Assembly (NCBI GenBank): GCA_964371355.1
Contig: CAYJMG010000010.1
Span: 1-64,000, forward strand
Reading direction: 5' to 3'
DNA length: 64,000 bases
DNA from: JACRBR01 sp964371355
Lineage (GTDB): Bacteria > Chloroflexota > Dehalococcoidia > DSTF01 > JACRBR01
The notes beneath the pieces are model-generated. The model was not told the DNA's origin. It did no database searches and saw nothing but the letters and a program-made list of their open reading frames with translations. Position numbers and translations under genes: made by a program. Positions 8,524 to 19,775 of the stretch are shown in pieces; the first letter of the stretch is position 1, and each line of letters starts with the position of its first letter.

Positions 8524-9366
8524 TCACCAGACATCCCGCGCTTCGAATCTGGGGCCGTCTTTGCAGACCAGCTTCATGCTCCTTCCGCCTCTGACGCGGA
8601 CTTCTACGGCGCAGCCGTAGCAGATGCCGGTGCCGCAGCCCATGCGCTCTTCGAGGAGGACTTGCAGGCTGCGGCGGACTTTCTGTTTGCGGGCGACGGC
8701 GGCCATGGCCTGCATCATGACGTTGGGGCCGCAGGCGAAGGCCTGGTCGCACCACTCGTACAGCTCGGCGAAGGGCCCGGTGACGAATCCCTTACGGCCG
8801 GCGGAGCCGTCGTCGGTGGTAACGACGACTTCGACCTGGGGGTGCAGCATCGACGCGGGGATGATGCGCGAGGCATCGCGGGCGCCGACGATCATGGTGA
8901 CGCTGAGGCCCTTCGCGCAGGCTTCGTCGGCGAGCCAGACGAGCGGCGCAACACCGATGCCGCCGGCGACGAGCAGCAGGTTGCGGGAGTTGCGGCCGAT
9001 CTCGTAGCCGCGGCCGAGGGGGCCCCAGGCGTAGACCTGGTCGCCGGGCTTGCGGTTGGCGAGCCAGGCGGTGCCGCGGCCGACGACGTCGTAGAGGATG
9101 CCCCACTCCGGGCCCTGCTTTGTTTCTCTGATGCGGTAGTAGGACATCGGCCGCGGGAGGAGCGGGTCGTACTGAGAAGCGGGAGGTGAGAGGTGAGAGG
9201 TGCGATCCCCTTCCGGCGCCCCGTACCCCTGATCGTCTGAACAGCGGAGCATGAGGAACTGGCCGGGGCAGGCGCCGTGTGCGAGTTCGGGAGCGCGGAA
9301 CCAGGTCTCGTACGTGTCGGCGTAGAGGTGGGCGGTCTGGGTGACGGTGGCGTAAGCGGTCTTCAT
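8524..9366 (-). CDS. pyrK: Dihydroorotate dehydrogenase electron-transfer subunit
   Basis: This 280-residue ferredoxin-reductase-like protein carries FAD and a [2Fe-2S] cluster and passes electrons from PyrD dihydroorotate oxidation to NAD. The cluster ligands are Cys244, Cys249, Cys252 and Cys268, the classical CX4CX2CX15C of PyrK, followed by KDGPRF. A flavin/NAD core (RPMSYYRI; VAGGIGVAPL) precedes it. Residues about 52-70 are a non-conserved insert encoded partly by a heptanucleotide tandem repeat. The ATG at 9366 lacks a Shine-Dalgarno; heptad repeats sit in its place. It is the last gene of the pyr operon. No pyrD is found in the window, so the partner must lie elsewhere. Confidence 0.88.
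   Translation of the reverse strand: MKTAYATVTQTAHLYADTYETWFRAPELAHGACPGQFLMLRCSDDQGYGAPEGDRTSHLSPPASQYDPLLPRPMSYYRIRETKQGPEWGILYDVVGRGTAWLANRKPGDQVYAWGPLGRGYEIGRNSRNLLLVAGGIGVAPLVWLADEACAKGLSVTMIVGARDASRIIPASMLHPQVEVVVTTDDGSAGRKGFVTGPFAELYEWCDQAFACGPNVMMQAMAAVARKQKVRRSLQVLLEERMGCGTGICYGCAVEVRVRGGRSMKLVCKDGPRFEARDVW
9183..9202. repeat. Heptanucleotide tandem repeat inside pyrK
   Basis: GAGGTGA is repeated three times (last unit incomplete) in the coding sequence, producing the non-conserved TSHLSPP stretch of PyrK. Confidence 0.85.
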
Positions 9367-9370
9367 GTCA

Positions 9371-9405
9371 GTCGTTAGTTCGTCGTTCGTAGTTTGTAGT
9401 TGTAG
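9371..9405. repeat. Heptanucleotide repeat between chrA and pyrK
   Basis: Five drifting units (GTCGTTA, GTTCGTC, GTTCGTA, GTTTGTA, GTTGTA) fill the gap from the chrA stop to the pyrK ATG, leaving no Shine-Dalgarno. Confidence 0.8.
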
Positions 9406-9410
9406 TCCGC

Positions 9411-10684
9411 TCAGGTGGCGGCCCCAAGGATGATGCCGGATGCTCCGGCGAGGGCCAATGCGGGGATGGGGCCGAAGCGCCAGGCGAGCGCGAGACCGGC
9501 GACAAAGATGGTGGCGGTCCAGCCGCCCGTGATGGCGTCGCGGCCCAGGCTGGCGCTGACTGCCGCGATGGAGCCGACGACGGCGGGGCCGACGCCTTTC
9601 AGGAATGCCTGGGCGACGGTCCACGAGCGGATGCGGTCGAGAAAGCGGGCGGTGCCGATTGCGATAACGAACGATGGCGCGAAGACGGCGGCGGTGGCGA
9701 CGACGGCCCCGGGAAAGCCCGCTGCGCCGTAGCCCACGAAGGTCGCGGTGATGATGATGGGGCCGGGCGTGACCTGGCCGAGGGCGACGCCGTCGAGAAA
9801 CTGCTGCGTCGTGAGCCAGCCGTAGCGATCGACAACGTCGTCCTGGATCAGTGGGATGAGGACATAGCCGCCGCCGAACAGCAGGCCGCCAGCGCGCAGG
9901 AAGAGTGCCGCGAGATCGACGAGTGCGCCGGGCTCCCAGGCGAACGCGGCCGCGGCGGCGACCGGCACGAGCGCCAGAGGCCATGGCGCGAGCGAGAGCA
10001 GGGGGATCCTGGGGTACGACCGCGGGGCGAGGTAGAGGGCGACGCCGACGGCGCCGGCGGCGAGGAGGACGAGCGGCTCCCAGGCGGTGTACCAGTAAGC
10101 GAGCGCGCCGGCTCCGCACATGAGCGCGAGCTGTGGGATGTCCTTCACCGACGAGCGGAACAGGCGCCAGAGCGTGACGGTGAGAACAGCGATGACGGCC
10201 GGCTTGATGCCATCGAACACGTCGGCGACCGAGGCCACGTCCTGCCAGCGGAAGTAGGCCCACGAGAGCGCGAGCATGAGCACGAACGCGGGGCCGATGA
10301 AGGCGACGCCGGCGATGACGGCGCCGAGCGTGCCGCCGCGCCGGTAGCCGATGTGGATGGCCATCTCGGTGGAGTTCGGGCCGGGGACCATGTTCGTGGC
10401 GGCGAGCGCGTCGACGAACTCCTGCCGCGGGATCCAGCGCCGCTTCTCGACGATCTCGTCGTCCATCATGGCGATGTGCGCGGTGGGGCCGCCGAAGCCG
10501 ACGGCGCCGAGGCGGAGGAAGAGGCGCAGGAGCTGGGTTAGTGGTCGCTGGCCGCTGGTCGCTGGTGGATCCACCGCCGGCCTCCCCTGCGACTCCGCCA
10601 AGGGCGGCTGTTCCCCATCATCGCTCTGCGCAGTCGGGGGCCCGTGCGATGCAGGGGAGCCTGCCTGCGCTCCATCTGGGGCGG

Positions 10685-10688
<4 letters not shown>
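9411..10688 (-). CDS. chrA: ChrA-family chromate transporter
   Basis: This is a two-domain membrane protein (425 residues) of the CHR family, which exports chromate or related anions. Each half starts with a conserved block: LGAVGFGGPTAHIAMM near 60 with NMVPGPNSTEMA, and LRAGGLLFGGGYVLIPL with LGQVTPGPIIITATFVGY in the second half. About ten to twelve hydrophobic segments are visible. The first in-frame start is the GTG at 10688, overlapping the carB stop as GTGA. The roughly 45 residues before the homologous region are low-complexity and encoded by repeat DNA (palindromic element and heptads). No ATG, GTG or TTG exists nearer the conserved part. Its place in a pyrimidine operon is unusual. 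Confidence 0.85.
10537..10564. repeat. Heptanucleotide repeat at the ChrA N-terminus
   Basis: Four units (GTTAGTG, GTCGCTG, GCCGCTG, GTCGCTG) end exactly where ChrA homology begins. They are read through as protein because no later start codon exists. Confidence 0.75.
10597..10614. repeat. Degenerate copy of the carA/carB palindromic element
   Basis: GCCAAGGGCGGCTGTTCC shares the AGGGCGGCTGT core with the elements at 13121-13144 and 16018-16041. It lies in the repeat-derived N-terminal part of chrA. Confidence 0.55.
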
Positions 10689-14059
<3,371 letters not shown>

Positions 14060-14061
14060 GG

Positions 14062-14168
14062 TTCGTTAGTTGTTAGTCGTTAGTCGTTGGTCGTTGGTCG
14101 TTGGTCGTTGGTCGTTGGTCGTTGGTCGCTGGTCGTTAGTCGTTGGTCGTTGGTCGTTGGTCGTTGGG
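14062..14168. repeat. Long heptanucleotide tandem array upstream of carB
   Basis: About 14 units of GTTGGTC/GTTAGTC run without interruption up to the carB start codon, even contributing the bases around it. This is the longest of seven heptad loci in the window. Confidence 0.92.
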
Positions 14169-14235
14169 GGTACGGATTGGTTTGCGGACGGAGCTACTGC
14201 TGCTTATCCTTTGCCACTCCTTCGACTCAAAGAGC

Positions 14236-14256
14236 GGCGGCCCTCGTGTGGCCGCC
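14236..14256. other. Hairpin between the membrane protein gene and carB
   Basis: GGCGGCC and GGCCGCC flank a 7-base loop in the 242-base gap 14060-14301. No T-run follows. The rest of the gap is the heptad array plus about 80 bases in which I see nothing. Confidence 0.5.
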
Positions 14257-14301
14257 CGCTCCGCATCGCACCTGTTGCTTCTTGCATCTTGACGTGGAGC
14301 G

Positions 14302-14802
14302 TCATCGGCGCCTCGCTAGCTCGCGCTCGCGCTGACGCTGTTCGCGCTGTTCGGCCAGTACTTTGGTGCCGGCGAGGTTGCCGGCGATGACAAAGCCGGC
14401 GAGGAACGCGGCGCCAAGGGCCATGGCGAAGGACGCCGGAATGGGGACCGGCGTCGACGTGAGCAGGTAGGCGAGCACGAGGTTGGCGGCGCCGGCGATC
14501 GCGAAGCCGACGGCGTAGCCAGGCCACTCGGTGATCCAGTCGCCGGACCAGCGCCAGCAGAAGACGCCGAAGGCGATCCCACCGGCCTCGGTCAGCACGG
14601 CGAGCACCCAGCCGCCGAGCCAGAAGAACAGGGCCTCGCCGCGGTTGTCGTCCCAGAGGGCGAAGGGGAGTATGCAGGCGACCACGAAGATCGCGGGCGC
14701 GGCGAGCATCGCCATGGCCGCGGCGACCTGGCCGCCGAACGCGAGGCGCCCGTACACGTCGATGCGCCGCAGCACTTCATCGAGCCGCAGCTCGCTGCTC
14801 AT
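14302..14802 (-). CDS. Four-helix membrane protein of unknown function
   Basis: This 166-residue protein has four hydrophobic segments (about 23-45, 60-82, 93-113, 119-143). A short cytoplasmic N-terminus precedes them and the C-terminal tail is highly charged (EQREQRQRERELARRR). I recognise no family. It lies inside the pyr operon between the GNAT gene and carB. A GGGGGA precedes the ATG at 14802. Codon use matches its neighbours, so it appears a genuine resident gene. Confidence 0.7.
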   Translation of the reverse strand: MSSELRLDEVLRRIDVYGRLAFGGQVAAAMAMLAAPAIFVVACILPFALWDDNRGEALFFWLGGWVLAVLTEAGGIAFGVFCWRWSGDWITEWPGYAVGFAIAGAANLVLAYLLTSTPVPIPASFAMALGAAFLAGFVIAGNLAGTKVLAEQREQRQRERELARRR

Positions 14803-14839
14803 TCGGTCCCCCGCCCTCTTCTTCTTTTCCGCACCTGGA

Positions 14840-14861
14840 GGACAGGTCTAAAGACCTGTCC
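14840..14861. repeat. Perfect 10-bp hairpin between GNAT and membrane protein genes
   Basis: GGACAGGTCT and AGACCTGTCC form a perfect inverted repeat with a two-base loop. It lies between two co-directional genes and lacks a T-run. It may be a REP-like element or an intra-operon attenuator. Confidence 0.7.
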
Positions 14862-14883
14862 GTACGGGCCGCGGGCACAATCG

Positions 14884-15357
14884 CTATACCAACGGAAGCT
14901 CGAAGCGGGCTTCCGGGTTGTAGATGGGCACGAGCGCCCCGATGCTGCTCAGGAACGCCAGCGCTGTCTCGTTGTTCTGCGGCAGCCGGCCGCGGATGCG
15001 CTTGTAGCCTTTGTCGCGCGCGAAGCCGAGCGCGTATTCGGCCAGCGACGTGCCGATGCCCTTCCGGCGGGCGCTCGGCAGCAGCCAGACGCCCAGGACG
15101 ACGGTCTCGGGCTCGAAGGTGTTGTAGTCGAGCGCGGCGAAGCCGACGACCCTGCCATCGATGATGCTCAGGAAGGCGCCTCCCTCTCCGCCCATGCGCA
15201 TGATCCAGGTGCGCACCTCGTCAGGGGAGAGAGCGCGGTCGAACCCGACGGGGTCGGGCTCCTTCACCACCTCCGCGATGACCGAGGCGATCGCGTCGGC
15301 GTCGTTGATGTTGGCCTGCCGGTAGGTGGGCTCGGCCTGGACGTTGATCTCGCTCAT
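14884..15357 (-). CDS. GNAT-family N-acetyltransferase
   Basis: This 157-residue protein has the GNAT fold. Its central strand and acetyl-CoA loop are VLGVWLLPSARRKGIGTSLAEYAL (the R/Q-x-x-G-x-G/A segment is RRKGIG), with FAALDYN before it. The substrate is unknown. GGAGG is well spaced before the ATG at 15357. It sits in the pyr operon, 48 bases after carA, with no obvious tie to pyrimidine synthesis. Confidence 0.82.
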   Translation of the reverse strand: MSEINVQAEPTYRQANINDADAIASVIAEVVKEPDPVGFDRALSPDEVRTWIMRMGGEGGAFLSIIDGRVVGFAALDYNTFEPETVVLGVWLLPSARRKGIGTSLAEYALGFARDKGYKRIRGRLPQNNETALAFLSSIGALVPIYNPEARFELPLV

Positions 15358-15405
15358 GGCAGCCTCCCTGCGAAGTGCGTCGCGGCGCCTGCTGGTCCCA
15401 TCATT

Positions 15406-16551
15406 CTACGCCCCATCCATGGGCCGCACCGCCTTCACCAGATCGAGGAAGCGCTCGAACAGGTACATGTTGTCGAGAGGGCCCGGAGATGCCTCGGAGT
15501 GGTACTGGATGGTCATGATGGGCTCCCGGCGGTGGCGCAGGCCCTCGACGGTGCCGTCATTCACGTTCCGGTGGCTGACCTCGAGGTCGGTCCCGAGGCC
15601 GGCGTCGTCGACGGCGTAGCCGTGGTTCTGGGCCGTGACGTAGACGCGGCCGGTCGCCTCGTCACGCACGGGGTGGTTGGCGCCGCGATGCCCGAACTTC
15701 AGCTTGTAGGTCTTCGCGCCGAACGCCTCGCCGATGACCTGGTGGCCCAGGCAGATGCCCATGATCGGCGCCTTGCCGACGAGGCCGCGCGCCGTCTCGA
15801 CGGCGTAGCCGAGCAGCGCCGGGTCGCCGGGTCCGGGCGATAGCAGGATCCCGTCGGGGTCCATCGCCAGGATATCGGCAGCCGTCGTATCGCAGGGGAC
15901 GGCGGTCGGGCGGCAGCCCAAGCGGTGCAGGGTGCGGAGGATGTTGTACTTCACGCCGAGGTCGAGGACGACGATGCGGGGTCCGGGAGAGGAGGGCGCA
16001 GCAGGCTGTGACGGACCCACAGCCGAGGGCGGCTGTGCCACATCGGGCGGGTAGTCGTACGGGCGCTTGGTGCTGACCCACGGCACGAGATCCGTGGTGC
16101 CGTAGCGCGGGAGGTCCCGGAGGCGGGCGAGGGCCTGCTCGGCGGTCTCGTCGTGCGTGACGGTGCCCATCATCACGCCGCCTGTGCGCAACTTGCGGGT
16201 GAGCGCGCGCGTATCGATGCCGGCGATGCCGGGGACGTCATTCTCGGTGAGGTAGTCGTGGAGCGTGCGCTTCGAGCGCCAGTGCACGGGCTCGTCGCAG
16301 CTCTCGCGGACGACGAACGCGCGCACCTGGATGCGTTTCGACTCGACATCCTGCTCGTTGATCCCATAGTTGCCCTGCAGCGGGTACGTCATCACGAGCA
16401 CCTGCTCGGCGAACGAGGGATCGGTGAGCGCCTCCTGATAGCCGGTCATGGCCGTGCAGAAGACCACCTCGCCGTTCGAACGCGTGGGCGCGCCGATCGC
16501 CTCGCCGGTGAAGACGGTGCCGTCCTCGAGCACGAGCAAGGCGCTAGACAT
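15406..16551 (-). CDS. carA: Carbamoyl-phosphate synthase small (glutaminase) subunit
   Basis: This 381-residue subunit releases ammonia from glutamine for CarB. The N-terminal CPSase domain (LVLEDGTVFTGEAIG; TGYQEALTDPSF) is followed by a class I glutaminase domain. Its nucleophile elbow is MGICLGHQVIGEAFG and a later HGYAVD supplies further core residues. The linker between the domains contains VAQPPSAVGPSQPAAPSS, not found in ordinary CarA and encoded by two short repeat elements. The gene overlaps the end of pyrC by 8 bases. Confidence 0.95.
   Translation of the reverse strand: MSSALLVLEDGTVFTGEAIGAPTRSNGEVVFCTAMTGYQEALTDPSFAEQVLVMTYPLQGNYGINEQDVESKRIQVRAFVVRESCDEPVHWRSKRTLHDYLTENDVPGIAGIDTRALTRKLRTGGVMMGTVTHDETAEQALARLRDLPRYGTTDLVPWVSTKRPYDYPPDVAQPPSAVGPSQPAAPSSPGPRIVVLDLGVKYNILRTLHRLGCRPTAVPCDTTAADILAMDPDGILLSPGPGDPALLGYAVETARGLVGKAPIMGICLGHQVIGEAFGAKTYKLKFGHRGANHPVRDEATGRVYVTAQNHGYAVDDAGLGTDLEVSHRNVNDGTVEGLRHRREPIMTIQYHSEASPGPLDNMYLFERFLDLVKAVRPMDGA
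15992..16008. repeat. 17-base element shared by carA and pyrC (copy 1)
   Basis: GAGGGCGCAGCAGGCTG is identical to 16569-16585. In carA it encodes part of the QPAAPS segment of the interdomain linker. Confidence 0.75.
16018..16041. repeat. Palindromic element inserted in carA
   Basis: Identical to 13121-13144 in carB and also read as VAQPPSAV on the minus strand. It falls in the interdomain linker, where an insertion is tolerated. Confidence 0.85.
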
Positions 16552-17908
16552 GTGCGCCTCCCACCGGCGAGGGCGCAGCAGGCTGCGCCCCTACGGCCTC
16601 GATCCTGCGGCCGGCGACGAAGGTGGCGATCACGTTGCCGGAGAGCGTTATGCCGGCAAGCGGCGTGTTCTTGCCCTTGGAGGCGAAGCGCTCGGGTTCG
16701 ACGACCCAACTGGCGTCGGGATCCAGGAGCACGATATCGGCCGTGGCGCCGACGGACAGGGCGCCGATGCCGGGGATGGCGCGATCGAGGCCGAGGGCGC
16801 GCACGGGACCGATGGTGAGGCGCTCGATCAGCGTCTCGAGGTTGATGCGGCCATCGTGGACGAGGCGCATGCAGAGGCCGAAGGCGGTCTCGAGGCCGCT
16901 GATGCCGAACGCTGCTTCGTCGAATTCGCACAGCTTCTCGATGACGGCGTGGGGCGCGTGATCGGTCGCGATGCAGTCGATCGTGCCGTCGGCAAGGCCG
17001 GCGACACAGGCGTCGACATCGTCCTGCGAGCGCAGCGGCGGGTTCACCTTCGCATTGGTGTCGTACACCAGATCCCAGCCGCCGTCCGAGCCGAAAGCGA
17101 CGACCTCGTCGGTCAGCGTCAGGTGGTGGGGCGTGACCTCGGCGGTCACACGCACGCCGCGGGCCTTCGCCGAGCGGATGGCCTGGACGGCGCCACGCGT
17201 GCTGACGTGGGCGATGTGCACCTGCGCACCGGTGGCCTCGGCCAGCGCGATGTCTCGGGCGACGGCGGCTTCCTCGGAGGCGGCCGGGGCACCACGAAGG
17301 CCGAGCCGCGTCGAGACCCAACCTTCGTGCATGACGGCATCGTGGGCCAGCGAGGGGTCCTCGCAGTGGTCGATAACCGGCAGGCCAAGGCCGTTCGCGT
17401 ATTCGAGCGCGCGCCGCATGAGTGTGGCGTCCCAGACCGGCGCGCCGTCGTCGGAGAAGGCGACGCAGCCGGCGGCGGCGAGGTCGCCGAGCTCGGCCAG
17501 CTCTTTTCCGGCGCGAGCTTTGCTCACGGCGCCGATCGGGAGGACGCGAACGGACGCCCGGGCCTCGGCTTCGCGAAGGACGTGTTCGATGATCGAGCGG
17601 TTGTCCATCGCGGGCTCGGTGTTGGGCATGGCGCAGACGGTGGTGAAGCCGCCGCGCGCCGCCGCGAGCGTGCCCGTCGCGATGTCCTCCTTGTACTCGA
17701 GGCCGGGCTCGCGGAGGTGCGTGTGCAGGTCGACGAAGCCCGGCGTGACGACCAGCCCGCGAGCGTCGATCTCACCCACGCCGTCGGCCGGGAGATCGGG
17801 GCCGACCGCAGCGATACGACCGTCTTCGACGAGCACGTCGGCCGTGCGGTCGAGGCCGGAGGCGGGGTCGATGACGCGGCCGTGGCGGATGACGACGCGG
17901 TCGGTCAC
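16544..17908 (-). CDS. pyrC: Dihydroorotase
   Basis: This 454-residue amidohydrolase closes carbamoyl aspartate to dihydroorotate. The metal-binding HTHLREPG lies near 60, DHCEDPSLA and HIAHVSTRG supply later metal histidines, and ATDHAPH carries the catalytic Asp. It belongs to the type I (longer) group. The C-terminal tail GAQPAAPSPVGGAHV comes from a repeat element and overlaps the carA start. The start overlaps the pyrB stop by 4 bases, so translational coupling is likely. Confidence 0.95.
   Translation of the reverse strand: MTDRVVIRHGRVIDPASGLDRTADVLVEDGRIAAVGPDLPADGVGEIDARGLVVTPGFVDLHTHLREPGLEYKEDIATGTLAAARGGFTTVCAMPNTEPAMDNRSIIEHVLREAEARASVRVLPIGAVSKARAGKELAELGDLAAAGCVAFSDDGAPVWDATLMRRALEYANGLGLPVIDHCEDPSLAHDAVMHEGWVSTRLGLRGAPAASEEAAVARDIALAEATGAQVHIAHVSTRGAVQAIRSAKARGVRVTAEVTPHHLTLTDEVVAFGSDGGWDLVYDTNAKVNPPLRSQDDVDACVAGLADGTIDCIATDHAPHAVIEKLCEFDEAAFGISGLETAFGLCMRLVHDGRINLETLIERLTIGPVRALGLDRAIPGIGALSVGATADIVLLDPDASWVVEPERFASKGKNTPLAGITLSGNVIATFVAGRRIEAVGAQPAAPSPVGGAHV
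16569..16585. repeat. 17-base element shared by carA and pyrC (copy 2)
   Basis: Identical to 15992-16008 and extended here to a palindrome (GGGCGCAG-CAGG-CTGCGCCC, 16571-16590). It encodes the C-terminal tail of PyrC. Confidence 0.75.
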
Positions 17909-18942
17909 AACGCCCCCTTCGCGGTGGCGCGGGCCTGCTTCGTGCTGGTGCGTGTGATGAGCCAGAGCACGGCCATGCGCACGGCCACGCCGTTCGTCAC
18001 CTGCTCCTCGACGCGCGACTGGAGGCCGTGGGCGACGTCGTGGCTGATTTCGACGCCCTCGTTCATGGGGCCGGGGTGCATGACGAGGGCGCCCGGGTTC
18101 GCGCGGGCGAGTCGCTCGGTGTTCACCTGGTACAGCCGCGAGTACTCACGCGCGCCCGGCACGTAGCCACCCTGCATGCGCTCATGCTGCATGCGGAGGG
18201 CCATCACGACGTCGGCGTCGACGATGGCACGATCGAGGTTCGTCTCGACGCGGACCGGCGGCAGCCTGTCCTCGAGCGCCTCGCCGAGGCGGGCGGGCAC
18301 CAACGTGGGCGGCGCGCAGAGCACCACTTCGGCGCCCATCGTCGTCAGCGCCCAGGCGTTCGAGCGGGCGACACGCGAGTGCAGGAGGTCGCCCACGATG
18401 ACGACCTTGCGGCCGCGGACGTCGCCCAGAGCGCCGCGCATGGTGTACAGATCGAGAAGCGCCTGCGTGGGGTGAGCGTGCAGGCCGTCGCCGGCATTCA
18501 CGACGCTGCAGTGCGCCGTGCGCGCGGCCAGGTACGGCCCTCCGGAGCGGTTGTGCCGCATGATGAGCACGTCGGCGCCGACGGCCTGGAGCGTCTTCAC
18601 AGTGTCGACGAGCGACTCGCCCTTAGAGACGCTGCTGCTGGACGCGGCGATGTTGATCACGTCGGCGCCCAGCACCTTGCCCGCAAGCTCGAACGAGGTA
18701 CGCGTGCGGGTGCTGTTCTCGTAGAACAGCGTGACGACGGTGGTGCCCCGGAGTGCCGGAACGCGCGGGATCTCGCGCGAGAGCACCTCCTTCATGGTGT
18801 CGGTCGTGCGCATCACGAGGTCCAGCTCCTCGACCGTGAAGTCATCGAGGTCGAGGAGGTGGCGACGTTTCCAGCTTCCGTCGTCAGTTGCGGGGGCGGC
18901 GAAAGGTGCGGGCACGACATCGGCCCGGGTTTCGGTGGTCAT
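17905..18942 (-). CDS. pyrB: Aspartate carbamoyltransferase catalytic subunit
   Basis: This 345-residue enzyme joins carbamoyl phosphate and aspartate, the first committed step to pyrimidines. The carbamoyl-phosphate site STRTRTSFE lies near 75, and HPTQALLDLYT, the substrate histidine block, near 157. MHPGPMNEGVEI near the C-terminus is conserved. About 25 extra N-terminal residues (Ala/Pro-rich) precede the usual start, which is typical of DRLLDLDDF-type homologs. It overlaps pyrR (ATGA) and pyrC. No pyrI is present. Confidence 0.95.
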   Translation of the reverse strand: MTTETRADVVPAPFAAPATDDGSWKRRHLLDLDDFTVEELDLVMRTTDTMKEVLSREIPRVPALRGTTVVTLFYENSTRTRTSFELAGKVLGADVINIAASSSSVSKGESLVDTVKTLQAVGADVLIMRHNRSGGPYLAARTAHCSVVNAGDGLHAHPTQALLDLYTMRGALGDVRGRKVVIVGDLLHSRVARSNAWALTTMGAEVVLCAPPTLVPARLGEALEDRLPPVRVETNLDRAIVDADVVMALRMQHERMQGGYVPGAREYSRLYQVNTERLARANPGALVMHPGPMNEGVEISHDVAHGLQSRVEEQVTNGVAVRMAVLWLITRTSTKQARATAKGAL

Positions 18943-19487
18943 CGGGAAATCCCTGCTTCCTCCGCCGCGGTCACGCGGACGGTGTCCTCGCCATCCGTCT
19001 CCTCGAAGCGCACCTGCACGTCGTCGGCGTGCGACGTGGGGATGTTCTTGCCGACGAAGTCCGCACGGATGGGCAGCTCGCGGTGGCCGCGGTCTACCAG
19101 CACGGCGAGCTGGATGCGGCCGGGTCGTCCGTAGTCGATGAGGGCGTCGAGCGCGGCGCGCACGGTGCGCCCGGTGTACAGCACGTCGTCGACAAGGACG
19201 ACGCGCTTTCCGGCGATCTCAGGCAGGTCGCTGGGCTGGATACTGACGCTGGGGCCGCGCTCGGTGAGGTCGTCGCGATACAGGCCCACATCGAGGGTGC
19301 CGACCGGGATCTCCTCCCCTTCGAACTCCCGGATGGCACGGGCGATGCGGGCGGCCAGGGGCACGCCGCGGGTCCGCATGCCGATGAGGACGAGGTCCTG
19401 GGCGCCCCGGTTGTTTTCGACGATCTCGTGAGCGATGCGGGTGATGGCGCGGCGGATGTCGTCGGGGGACATGATGACGTTGGGCAT
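18939..19487 (-). CDS. pyrR: PyrR regulator / uracil phosphoribosyltransferase
   Basis: This 182-residue phosphoribosyltransferase fold protein has the PRPP loop VVLVDDVLYTGRTVRAALDA. It carries the PyrR features MRTRGVPLAARI and ALIDYGRP. PyrR binds UMP and PRPP and then an RNA hairpin in pyr leaders. The ATG at 19487 is preferred over the TTG at 19490 because GGAGG lies 7 bases upstream of it. That ribosome binding site lies within a hairpin, and a PyrR-box RNA lies upstream, so it probably controls its own operon. Confidence 0.95.
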   Translation of the reverse strand: MPNVIMSPDDIRRAITRIAHEIVENNRGAQDLVLIGMRTRGVPLAARIARAIREFEGEEIPVGTLDVGLYRDDLTERGPSVSIQPSDLPEIAGKRVVLVDDVLYTGRTVRAALDALIDYGRPGRIQLAVLVDRGHRELPIRADFVGKNIPTSHADDVQVRFEETDGEDTVRVTAAEEAGISR

Positions 19488-19488
19488 C

Positions 19489-19522
19489 AAAAAGCCTCCA
19501 TTCCGGCGGTCCGGTCGGAGGC
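19489..19522 (-). terminator. Leader hairpin with T-run enclosing the pyrR ribosome binding site
   Basis: On the minus strand GCCTCC (19517-19522) pairs with GGAGGC (19494-19499), with an inner CCGG/CCGG pairing, and TTTTT (19489-19493) follows. It looks like an intrinsic terminator, and its 3' arm is also the Shine-Dalgarno of pyrR. It could act by termination, by blocking ribosomes, or both. Confidence 0.8.
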
Positions 19523-19576
19523 CACGAGGGTGTGCGTGCGTACGTACTGGCCAGCGGTGTGGCAGTTCATTTTGGC

Positions 19577-19611
19577 ACCTTCCCGGCCTCGCGGGACCGG
19601 ATTAAAGGACG
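19577..19611 (-). promoter_or_regulatory. PyrR-binding RNA element (PyrR box)
   Basis: Read on the minus strand, the leader contains CCTTTAAT, then CCGGTCCCGCGAGGCCGG, then GAAGG. Lower stem CCTT/AAGG and upper stem CCGG/CCGG enclose the loop TCCCGCGAGG. This matches the Bacillus PyrR-binding consensus (TTTAA, then GTCC-x-GxGAGGC, then AAGG). It lies about 55 bases before the hairpin at 19489-19522, as expected for a PyrR attenuator. The rest of 19523-19775 shows nothing else clear. Confidence 0.88.
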
Positions 19612-19775
19612 CGTCGGACGCTCACCGGCGTCTTCAGGATCATAGATCAAGCTGGTGGCCGCCACAAACCGATATGCGGCCGTCGCGCTTCATTGACATA
19701 GAGCCCGCTTCGCCCGACTGGCGCCTTTGTAAGCTGTAGTCCGGGAAGGAACCCGCTTCGACGGGGACGGCGCGT

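Noticed and set aside
9367..10263. Extending pyrK upstream in the same open frame
   Set aside because: The upstream part overlaps chrA in another frame and is Arg/His-rich shadow; homology starts at the ATG at 9366.
14062..14168. CRISPR-like array
   Set aside because: The units are contiguous 7-mers with no spacers and no cas genes.
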